From Deltaproteobacteria bacterium (GTDB lineage: Bacteria > Myxococcota_A > UBA796), in NCBI GenBank assembly GCA_002707085.1, contig PALY01000157.1, positions 1-12,079 of the forward strand: a stretch of 12,079 nucleotides of DNA, given 5' to 3'. Shown piece by piece: positions 5,843 through 12,079 of this stretch. A program made the position numbers and the translations under genes. Position 1 is the first letter of the stretch; every line of letters starts with the position of its first letter. The notes under the pieces were generated by a model that made no database searches, was not told the origin of the DNA, and was given only the letters and a program-made list of their open reading frames with translations.

Positions 5843-7582
5843 ATGGCAAAAAATAATAAGCGACTCCTATATTGGCTGTTTGGCTTCATGATTCTCATCT
5901 GCGTAGCGACTGTCGCCGGTGTCATCCTGCTGATGAACTCCGGACCGATCACCCTGAGCAATGAAGCAAGTACAATCCATTTCACCCTGAACACTCAGAC
6001 TCGTGAAGCCCCGGGCAACGAAGGACTGTTTACCGATCCTGCCGATCTCCCCCCCCTCAGCACAGAGCTGGCACAGGCAATTGCCGTCGCCAGAGATGAC
6101 TCTGATGTAGAAGGAATACTGTTAGAAATCAAAGGGTTAGCCATAGGCTGGGCACAGGCTGAAGAGTTGCGTGGTTCACTCGAATCGTTCGTCAGCAGCG
6201 GCAAGCCCTGTACAGTTTGGGCCGAATACTATGGGAACAAAGAATACTACGTTGCGAGCGCATGTAGTTCTATCGCCATGGCACCGGAAGGTCTCCCACT
6301 TGTCTCTGGACTCAATGTCAGCCAAACCTATTTCGCCGGCGCATTAGAAAAGCTTGGTGTCAGCGCGAACTTTGAACACGTGGGTGACTTTAAAAGTGCA
6401 GTCGAGCCTTATGAACGAACCGGCCCATCAGAGGCGGCGGCGGCAGCCACCAACGCCCTGCTGGACTCTCTGTATGGAACGATGATTGAAGTCATGGCCA
6501 CAGGAAGGGGTATCAGCCCCGAACAGATGACGGCCCTCATCAACGATCCCCCAATTACAGGAGAAACGGCGCTTAGTCGCGGGCTTATCGATGAACGTGT
6601 TTATCGACAGGCTTTAATCGACCGACTCAAAGACGAGTCCGACCTCACAAAAGGAAAGGAATACGTCCGCGGTGTTCGCAGCTCTTGGGACACCAGTTCA
6701 AACCTGGTCGCAGTGATTTACGCGGACGGCCCCATCGTGTCCGGAAATGGTGGTGCCGATATAATGGGAGATACCGTCATCGGTTCCGACTCTTTGAATC
6801 GTTTGATTCGAAAAGTGGGTAAAAACGACGACGTTGCTGCCGTCGTCCTGCGAATCAATTCGCCGGGTGGGAGTGGGATGGCCAGTGATTCCATCTGGAA
6901 CGCAATCAATGAACTAAAGAAGAAGAAGCCCGTGGTTGCAAGCATGGGAGACTATGCAGCAAGTGGTGGCTACTACATCGCCATGAACGCCGATCGTATT
7001 TTTGCCCAACCAAACACCGTGACAGGATCGATTGGAGTGTTCGGGGGGAAAATGAATTTGGCTGGCCTATTCGAGAAGGCCGGCATGACACAGTACGAGT
7101 TCTCTCGTGGGGACCGATCCGATCTACTTTCCAACACCGAAGACTTTGACGAGGATGACCGATTGTTGTTCCGCCAGTTCCTTGAAACCTTCTACAACAC
7201 TTTTGTGACCAAAGCGGCCGAAGGGCGCGAAATGACCTTTGAAGAAATGCACAGTGTCGCACAAGGTCGTGTTTGGACAGGAAAACAAGCGGTAGAACGA
7301 GGACTGGTCGACGAACTGGGCAGTTTGGACGATGCCATCAAGGCCGCCGCCAATCTTGCCGAGGTTTCTTCTTGGACAGTAGAACGCCTTCCAGAAAGAA
7401 AAGGCTTTATGGACCAACTTCTAGACGAACTCGCGAACCCCGAACAGATTCGGGTTGAACTGCATGTTCCCGGCGTCACCAAAGGAATGAACCAATCGAT
7501 GCGCAACCTGCTGGTTCTTGAGTCCATTTTGGAGGACGGTGGGGTCGCCGCCATGCTGCCTGGCGACCTTCAGATTGACTAG
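5843..7582 (+). CDS. sppA: Signal peptide peptidase SppA (long, two-domain form)
   Basis: SppA is a membrane-bound serine protease that digests cleaved signal peptides with a Ser-Lys dyad. The 579 residues begin with a basic n-region and one membrane segment (about 8-31), then two tandem Clp-like S49 domains. The amino half carries Lys184 in GDFKSAVEPYERTGPS, equivalent to E. coli Lys209. The carboxyl half carries Ser374 in GDYAASGGYYIA, equivalent to Ser409, followed by ADRIFAQPNTVTGSIGVFGG. INSPGGSG (339-346) is the usual oxyanion segment. The length is slightly below the 618 residues of the E. coli enzyme and both catalytic residues are present, so it should be active. ATG 5843 is supported by GGGG at 5831-5834, 8 bases upstream. 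It follows the hydrolase gene by 33 bases and ends in the four bases CTAG shared with the opposing lipoprotein gene. Confidence 0.96.
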   Translation: MAKNNKRLLYWLFGFMILICVATVAGVILLMNSGPITLSNEASTIHFTLNTQTREAPGNEGLFTDPADLPPLSTELAQAIAVARDDSDVEGILLEIKGLAIGWAQAEELRGSLESFVSSGKPCTVWAEYYGNKEYYVASACSSIAMAPEGLPLVSGLNVSQTYFAGALEKLGVSANFEHVGDFKSAVEPYERTGPSEAAAAATNALLDSLYGTMIEVMATGRGISPEQMTALINDPPITGETALSRGLIDERVYRQALIDRLKDESDLTKGKEYVRGVRSSWDTSSNLVAVIYADGPIVSGNGGADIMGDTVIGSDSLNRLIRKVGKNDDVAAVVLRINSPGGSGMASDSIWNAINELKKKKPVVASMGDYAASGGYYIAMNADRIFAQPNTVTGSIGVFGGKMNLAGLFEKAGMTQYEFSRGDRSDLLSNTEDFDEDDRLLFRQFLETFYNTFVTKAAEGREMTFEEMHSVAQGRVWTGKQAVERGLVDELGSLDDAIKAAANLAEVSSWTVERLPERKGFMDQLLDELANPEQIRVELHVPGVTKGMNQSMRNLLVLESILEDGGVAAMLPGDLQID

Positions 7583-8316
7583 AACTGAATCGTAGACACA
7601 GGAGAAAGAACCATCGTGCCTGTCAGCATCCCGCTGCCAACCTCTACCAGGTCCTTTAGCCCTCCCTCTTCAGAGGCTGAAAGCCCGACGACACCCACGG
7701 CATACAAGTTGTTCTCCAAGAACACGCCACCCTCAATGTCAATCAGAAGATTGTCCATATCTACGGGCTCGGTCACATCATAATCTGACTGCCATACAAG
7801 CTCGCCGGTGAACATATTGACGACAATCACCCCGGCATTTTCGAAATTCTGATCGCGCAAATCCACGGTAAGCCCCAGGCCTGCCGTATGTTCTTCAGGC
7901 AGGTCCACTATGGGCGGGTATGGAGTGATCATTCGAATACTGTGACGCTCCCCACCATAGTCAGCCACCAATTTGATTTCGTCTGCTGCAGCGTATTCAA
8001 GACCATCGAGGCCATCCGCAATCCAAGTATCGCCATCCTGAACAAGCTTTACACTGCCATGCCGATCTGAAACAAGAGAGATGACGGCACCCGATGCGGT
8101 AGAAACACCATTCGTGGAAGTTTCTTGAATCCAGGCCTGAATCATCCCCCCGTTCGCAAGGGCTGAACCTTCCAAATCAATTCCTTCTGGCGGCTCTAAT
8201 CCCACGAATACCGATTGCATTGAAATTGGGTCTTCTAAAAGGTCTCGGGCTTCTTGAATTGTCCCAAACAACTTACAGCCAGTCGCTGATAAAAGGATGA
8301 GAAGACTTAGGCCCAT
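7579..8316 (-). CDS. Predicted lipoprotein of unknown function
   Basis: The 245-residue protein starts MGLSLLILLSATGC, a short hydrophobic signal with Cys14 as the predicted lipidated residue and Lys at +2, which fits outer-membrane delivery. ATG 8316 was chosen over GTG 8325 because GAGGTG (bases 8323-8328 read on the minus strand) is a strong Shine-Dalgarno sequence 6 bases away and the GTG is part of it. The rest is Gly/Asp/Val-rich and apparently all beta, with motifs such as VVDL, EHTAGLGLTVDLRD and a C-terminus ending in TIQF. I recognise no domain; Ig-like or beta-sandwich folds are plausible. There is no minus-strand neighbour within its transcription unit; it is divergent from the small basic protein gene and convergent with sppA, sharing the CTAG stop bases. 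Confidence 0.8.
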   Translation of the reverse strand: MGLSLLILLSATGCKLFGTIQEARDLLEDPISMQSVFVGLEPPEGIDLEGSALANGGMIQAWIQETSTNGVSTASGAVISLVSDRHGSVKLVQDGDTWIADGLDGLEYAAADEIKLVADYGGERHSIRMITPYPPIVDLPEEHTAGLGLTVDLRDQNFENAGVIVVNMFTGELVWQSDYDVTEPVDMDNLLIDIEGGVFLENNLYAVGVVGLSASEEGGLKDLVEVGSGMLTGTMVLSPVSTIQF

Positions 8317-8322
8317 GAAGAT

Positions 8323-8328
8323 CACCTC
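8323..8328 (-). promoter_or_regulatory. Shine-Dalgarno site deciding the lipoprotein start
   Basis: Read on the minus strand this is GAGGTG, 6 bases before ATG 8316. It makes the upstream in-frame GTG (8325-8323) part of the ribosome-binding site rather than the start. Confidence 0.75.
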
Positions 8329-8382
8329 GTTGATGGATCCCTATTTATGTACCACAAATGCGACTACGTCCTCCACTAGCCA

Positions 8383-8411
8383 TTGACACAAAGGCCAAGG
8401 TCGAATAGCTA
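8383..8411 (+). promoter_or_regulatory. Possible promoter for the small basic protein gene
   Basis: A perfect -35 TTGACA (8383-8388) is followed after 17 bases by TAGCTA (8406-8411), a poor -10. Transcription would start near 8418, about 22 bases ahead of ATG 8440, leaving room for the AGGAG at 8430-8434. The perfect -35 and spacing make it plausible; the -10 makes it uncertain. Confidence 0.35.
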
Positions 8412-8439
8412 CGGCCGACTAAATTCTACAGGAGCCGTC

Positions 8440-8604
8440 ATGGCGAGCCGAACACAAGAGACAAAGTTCAAGCGTGAACTTCGCAAGAAGAACGCAGGTA
8501 AAGAAAACAAGCGCGCGCGTCGTCGCGGTACAACTCCAGCATTTCCAGTGCACACGGAAGCGGCCGACAAGAACGCACCGAACCAAGCAAAGAAGTCCAG
8601 CTAG
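8440..8604 (+). CDS. Small, highly basic 54-residue protein of unknown function
   Basis: The ATG at 8440 is preceded by AGGAG (8430-8434) with 5-base spacing; an upstream TTG frame start at 8383 lies in the probable -35 box and is rejected. The product begins MASRTQETKFKRELRKKN and contains 16 Lys/Arg against 5 acidic residues (net about +11), with a basic half (8-32) followed by a GTTPAFPVHTE segment and a Lys-Ser-Ser end. There is no signal peptide or membrane segment. The charge suggests RNA, ribosome or nucleoid binding, but this is inference. It is isolated, with its own likely promoter, and converges on tatD with only 6 bases between stops. Confidence 0.75.
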   Translation: MASRTQETKFKRELRKKNAGKENKRARRRGTTPAFPVHTEAADKNAPNQAKKSS

Positions 8605-8610
8605 ACGGAC

Positions 8611-9405
8611 CTACTTCGCTTCGGTGAGCGCAAAGAATCTGCTGGCATTTTGCCAAGTCGCATCCGCAACAACGGATGTTTCGATTCCCCTTAGCTCTGC
8701 AATTTTCTCAGCGACCAATCCCACCCGTGCAGGCTCGTTTCGCTTGCCCCGGAAGGGTACAGGTGTGAGAAACGGACTGTCAGTTTCAATAAAGAATCGG
8801 TCCAGAGGGACGTGAGTAGCAACCTCCCGCATGTCCTCGGCCTTCTTGAACGTGACGATGCCAGGTATCGAAACATACCCCCCACGTTCGACAATCTGCT
8901 CCATCGTGGACACTGTCCCTGTAAAACAGTGGTACACCACACCTCGACCCGACCAGGCATCCTCTTCATCCAGAATGGCCATGGTTTCCCCATCGCTATC
9001 TCTATCGTGAATGATGATCGGTAGATTCAAAGATTTTGCACACCGAATCTGATGGCGGAAAACATTACGCTGCGTGTCACGCGGCGAGTTGTCGTAATGG
9101 AAGTCCAGGCCCATTTCTCCCAGCGCCACAACTCGAGGACTGGACGCCATTTGTTCAAGCTCCGCCCACCTCTCCTCGGTCCACTGGTCCGCATCATGAG
9201 GGTGAACACCCACACTGGCCCACACGTCATCGTGCCTATCGGCAACCGCCAATGCTCGTGCGGCAGATTCAAATCCATACCCCGAACCGATGGCTAGCAT
9301 TCTCAAAACACCCGCCTCCCTCGCGCGGGCCACTACAGCATCCACACCCGCAGCACCATCGAAGGCGTCGACATCAAGATGACAATGAGAATCAAATAGA
9401 GGCAT
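8611..9405 (-). CDS. tatD: TatD-family metal-dependent nuclease
   Basis: The 264-residue product is a TIM-barrel amidohydrolase-fold nuclease of the TatD/YcfH/YchF-DNase group, which uses metal ions to digest DNA from 3' ends. The metal ligands are all in place: H7 and H9 in FDSHCHLD, E97 in GEMGLDFHYD, H133 in IIIHDRDSD, H159 in VVYHCFTG and D209 in ETDSPFLTP, followed by the usual PFRGKRNEP. The start at 9405 is set by the conserved PLFDSHCHLD beginning and by AAGGAG 7 bases upstream; a longer start inside holB (9471) would add 22 residues that do not fit the family. The first 14 bases overlap the end of holB, so translational coupling is likely. Which paralogue it is (TatD, YcfH or YjjV) cannot be fixed from sequence alone; the holB neighbour favours YcfH. 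Confidence 0.93.
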   Translation of the reverse strand: MPLFDSHCHLDVDAFDGAAGVDAVVARAREAGVLRMLAIGSGYGFESAARALAVADRHDDVWASVGVHPHDADQWTEERWAELEQMASSPRVVALGEMGLDFHYDNSPRDTQRNVFRHQIRCAKSLNLPIIIHDRDSDGETMAILDEEDAWSGRGVVYHCFTGTVSTMEQIVERGGYVSIPGIVTFKKAEDMREVATHVPLDRFFIETDSPFLTPVPFRGKRNEPARVGLVAEKIAELRGIETSVVADATWQNASRFFALTEAK

Positions 9406-10408
9406 GCAGATGCTCCTTGTCCAGCAACTGAACAAACCGACTAATAAATGTATCCAAGACCAATCGTCCATTCACGTAGCGGTGCAATCGATCTCGGGTA
9501 TCCGCAACAACCTGGACCAAACCAGCCACACCTCGTGGACCCAAGGTTTCAGCCCAGACATGGATCACTTCTGCTCGGTCCGTATTGTACAAGATGGAAC
9601 CACCTGCAGATACCGACAATGCATCCCGTAGCAAACAAGAGGTTGCATCCAACAATGTGTCGACTTTCGCCTGCCATTTACTTCGATCGCCTCTACACAT
9701 GGTTTCAGCAAACTTAAACTGGGCCGCTGTATCCGCTCCCAAGACATCCAAAAGCTGGTCACGGGCGGCTCTCCATTTGTCAGCACCATCCAATTCGAGC
9801 GTTCTTGCCCGCCCAGGACAACCCTCGGCCAAATTGGCCAACACCGCAGCGTCAGCAACACCTGAGGCTTCAAGCCAAGCTTGTAAACTGGATGCTTCTA
9901 CAGGAGCAAAGCGTATGCGCTGGGAGCGAGATCGCACTGTACTCAACAAAGAAGCGGATGCGGAAGTGACCAAAATAAAGCTGGTGGCCTTGGGTGGGTC
10001 TTCAAAGGTCTTCAACAGCGCATTGGCGGCTTCTGGCGTCATGACATCAGCCGGATCAATAATCACAAATCGTCGGCGGGCGTGGAATGGTTGAAGCGCC
10101 AACTGTCCAATCAATTCCCTTGACTGCTTGACCGAAATCACCCGAGTGGCTTTCGTCTCATCTGGCTGAATCTGCAAAATGTCCGGGTGCTGCCCTTTTT
10201 CAATCTGCCGACACGACCAACAGACACCACAAGGGCGAACCTGTTCATCAGCGTCACAATTGACCACCTTGGCCAACCACAACGCAGTGGTCCCCTTCCC
10301 TATGCCTGCCGGTCCCTCAAACAACAGACATGGATGTAGCCGTTCGGCATCAGCAAGCGCTCTAAGCTTCGAACGAATGTTTTCATTACCGATGAAATCT
10401 ATGGACAT
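9392..10408 (-). CDS. holB: DNA polymerase III delta' subunit
   Basis: HolB is a clamp-loader subunit of the replicative polymerase. The 338-residue product has the AAA+ layout: Walker A GPAGIGKG (32-39), a zinc-binding Cys set (C51, C60, C63, C66, CGVCWSC), a switched Walker B VIIDPADVM followed by EAANALLKTFEDPP, and a sensor motif STVRSRSQR in which the usual SRC Cys is Ser while the Arg is kept. The C-terminal helical collar domain follows. Unlike E. coli HolB, it keeps a full Walker A, as in many bacteria. The start at ATG 10408 fits the MSIDFIGNENIRSKL beginning of the family; an upstream start at 10462 overlaps lptD and is unlikely. The ribosome site is weak (AGGG about 12 bases away). 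The lptD stop lies 25 bases upstream and tatD overlaps it by 14 bases, so lptD-holB-tatD is probably one operon. Confidence 0.94.
   Translation of the reverse strand: MSIDFIGNENIRSKLRALADAERLHPCLLFEGPAGIGKGTTALWLAKVVNCDADEQVRPCGVCWSCRQIEKGQHPDILQIQPDETKATRVISVKQSRELIGQLALQPFHARRRFVIIDPADVMTPEAANALLKTFEDPPKATSFILVTSASASLLSTVRSRSQRIRFAPVEASSLQAWLEASGVADAAVLANLAEGCPGRARTLELDGADKWRAARDQLLDVLGADTAAQFKFAETMCRGDRSKWQAKVDTLLDATSCLLRDALSVSAGGSILYNTDRAEVIHVWAETLGPRGVAGLVQVVADTRDRLHRYVNGRLVLDTFISRFVQLLDKEHLHASI
9413..9418 (-). promoter_or_regulatory. Shine-Dalgarno site of tatD inside holB
   Basis: On the minus strand this reads AAGGAG, 7 bases before ATG 9405, within the last codons of holB (LDKEHL). 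It supports the short TatD start and coupling to holB translation. Confidence 0.8.
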
Positions 10409-10433
10409 ATCTACAGCTATCCCTACAACTGGC

Positions 10434-12079
10434 TTACCGCAGGTCAATCCGTACCAACGCATCCGGAAGAGTTTGGTCAGGCGCCCAATCCGCCTGCATC
10501 CTCACATCAAAACAATCACATGGAGAGGAGTAAATCACCTGTGGCCCATGCCGCATTACAGATCCTTCCAAAACATCTACAACACCCAACCAGCCTGGAC
10601 GCCATCCTGAGCCGATTGACAAGGAACCATTGAGTCCAGCTTGGAACAACCCCTCCATACGAGCTGAGCCAACCCCTACAGCGTACACACCATCATCAAA
10701 ACCGATGCGACCGCCCTGTATCGACTCATCGCCCTGTGCAACAGCCTTCCATGCCCCCTTTTGAAAATTAATATTACCACCCGGCTTCAGCCCATCCTCT
10801 GTCATTAGGACCTTGGCCTCGCCATGAAGTGGCACACCAGAGGAACTCAGCCATTGAGATTGAAATGTGGGACCCACCGACCATTCGTGGGGTTCTGCAA
10901 TCCACGGATCGCGACGATCAACCGGACCGTCTGTCTTTGCGGTACCAAACTCAAGCCCCATCGATGCCAAGTGACGAATGGAACCCACTTCACCCCACAT
11001 CGGGATGTGGACTCGAGATACCCAGCCCATGTCCGTCCGAGGAGCCGTGTCAGACCACTGGACAGCGTGAACCTGCACTGTTGAATCCGCCTCCACCACA
11101 CCAAAAGTTCTTCCTGTGGTTGCCATAAACGATGCCATTCCCCGCTGGAGGTGCCCACCATGCGGCTCGATATCGTCTTGAACTACATCTGCCCGGGTGG
11201 ATGCTGAAAATGCAATAGGGCCTACTTGCTGACCGGTAATGGATAGGGTTCCGCCCACTGGGCGCTGTAATGCATCCGTATTCGTCATTGCAGACTCCAA
11301 TCGGACCGGTCCAACGCCAACCAACATCCGCTGTTCCGCCCACGGAGTTGAACGCGTCCAATAATCCTCTCCAAAGTCACGGAGGTAGGCGTCATCACTC
11401 ATCCACTGCGAATCTACGCCGGCCCGGAATAAACCATCGTCGCTTGCACCATCCACGTCAAACAAACCACGCAAGGGTCCGCCCACCTCTTCTTGACCCA
11501 GTATCGCAGTTCCATTTCCAAATGGTGACTTCCACCCAACACGCTGACGATACCCACGCTCTATCCACACTTCTGGAGCCAACACCAAATCGGTCGAAGA
11601 TCCCACTGGAACAAACACAGGCAAAGACACCCATGGCGAGCCACCTATCATGCCCCCCTCGGGAAGCATGACTCTCGGAGTTCGAGGGTTCAAAGGAATC
11701 CGTAACCGAGGCACAGGCAATACCGGGACATCACAGACCCGAAAACGTGCTCTATTCAGTATCAACTCGTCACCAATCGTGCCCTCAGCCGACGCCGCGC
11801 TGACAGACCAAGGGGGGGAATCACATAAACACCGTGTCCACAGCGCATTCTCGGCTCGGATAGAACCCACCCCATCGGGACTTAGTTGCAAATCCAGAAG
11901 ATCGGCTTGGATTAAATGACCATCCAAAGCCAAAGACACGTTGCCTTCGGCATGAATTTCCTCAGCCGATACCCGTACACGATCACCATTAATCTCCATC
12001 GATTCGTCGGCCGCATAAACAATTGCGCCAAACAAAAGAACACTGAAGATCACTGCTGCCCGACCAAATCCCGCACAGC
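10434..12079 (-). CDS. lptD: LPS-assembly outer-membrane protein LptD, compact form (5' end probably outside window)
   Basis: LptD forms the outer-membrane gate that inserts lipopolysaccharide. From the possible GTG start at 12053 it has 539 residues: a hydrophobic signal ending VYAA, an OstA-type beta-jellyroll (about 20-100, VRVSAEEIHAEGNVSL), the family signature ALWTRCLCDSPPWSVSA, VPVLPVPRLRIPL and MLPEGGMIGG, then a beta-barrel. The frame stays open to the right edge with Gly-Arg-Ala-Ala in front of the hydrophobic stretch, so the true start and the basic n-region are probably beyond 12079. At about 540 residues it is much shorter than the 784 of E. coli, mainly in the barrel. Cysteines form a CxC pair (75, 77), one at 107 and a second CxC (512, 514) near the C-terminus, resembling the inter-domain disulfides needed for LptD function. 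The end (VRIDLR) lacks the usual terminal aromatic residue. holB starts 25 bases downstream. Confidence 0.88.
   Translation of the reverse strand, partial: CAGFGRAAVIFSVLLFGAIVYAADESMEINGDRVRVSAEEIHAEGNVSLALDGHLIQADLLDLQLSPDGVGSIRAENALWTRCLCDSPPWSVSAASAEGTIGDELILNRARFRVCDVPVLPVPRLRIPLNPRTPRVMLPEGGMIGGSPWVSLPVFVPVGSSTDLVLAPEVWIERGYRQRVGWKSPFGNGTAILGQEEVGGPLRGLFDVDGASDDGLFRAGVDSQWMSDDAYLRDFGEDYWTRSTPWAEQRMLVGVGPVRLESAMTNTDALQRPVGGTLSITGQQVGPIAFSASTRADVVQDDIEPHGGHLQRGMASFMATTGRTFGVVEADSTVQVHAVQWSDTAPRTDMGWVSRVHIPMWGEVGSIRHLASMGLEFGTAKTDGPVDRRDPWIAEPHEWSVGPTFQSQWLSSSGVPLHGEAKVLMTEDGLKPGGNINFQKGAWKAVAQGDESIQGGRIGFDDGVYAVGVGSARMEGLFQAGLNGSLSIGSGWRPGWLGVVDVLEGSVMRHGPQVIYSSPCDCFDVRMQADWAPDQTLPDALVRIDLR

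Noticed and set aside
8383..8439. Longer start (TTG 8383) for the small basic protein
   Set aside because: The TTG belongs to a perfect TTGACA -35 box, and ATG 8440 has AGGAG at the right distance.
9585..10094. Plus-strand open frame of 169 codons opposite holB
   Set aside because: It mirrors the codon pattern of holB on the other strand, and its product shows no family features.

Overview
The window looks like a piece of a Gram-negative, probably deltaproteobacterial or Myxococcota-like genome. It carries genes for an LPS-transport outer-membrane protein (LptD), lipoproteins and outer-membrane beta-barrels. It also has PKD, LamG and discoidin surface domains with Asp/Thr/Gly/Ser-rich tails, a combination common in that group. 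The lineage is inferred from protein style; no marker gene is present. Base composition is moderate (roughly mid-50s % GC by eye, not computed). Seven of the ten visible stop codons are TAG, which is unusual.

Positions 2-4315 (+ strand) hold a tight three-gene surface cluster. First is the 3' part of a large secreted or anchored protein (Gly-rich linker, PKD, LamG, Ig-like, LamG, discoidin/F5-8C). Three bases later comes a predicted outer-membrane protein with a Pro-rich linker and a C-terminal beta-barrel. Last is a predicted lipoprotein with an Ig-like (SbsA type) domain, a PKD domain and an acidic Asp/Ser tail. The first and third proteins share a near-identical PKD-end motif, so the cluster probably builds one cell-surface assembly.

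Positions 4316-4696 are non-coding but rich in structure. A C-rich, G-poor stretch directly follows the lipoprotein gene (possible Rho-dependent terminator). It is followed by a perfect 14-base palindrome, a second inverted repeat and a possible promoter. Then comes a 153-base element closed by a 20-base-pair interrupted helix (4531-4683) with internal hairpins and competing pairings. It ends 13 bases before the likely start of the next gene and is the best candidate here for an undescribed RNA or regulatory element.

Positions 4697-7582 (+) hold an alpha/beta-hydrolase-fold protein whose nucleophile elbow reads G-H-G-L-G, with glycine where the catalytic Ser should be, followed by a full signal peptide peptidase SppA. 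The SppA gene meets a minus-strand lipoprotein gene (7579-8316) tail to tail, the two stops sharing the bases CTAG.

Positions 8317-8439 are a divergent intergenic region. On the right of it a small, very basic 54-residue protein is encoded (8440-8604, +). From the right edge leftward on the minus strand run lptD (5' end probably outside the window), holB (DNA polymerase III delta') and a TatD-family nuclease gene. The tatD start lies inside the end of holB and is preceded by a strong Shine-Dalgarno sequence, so these genes probably form one operon joining envelope biogenesis with DNA metabolism housekeeping.
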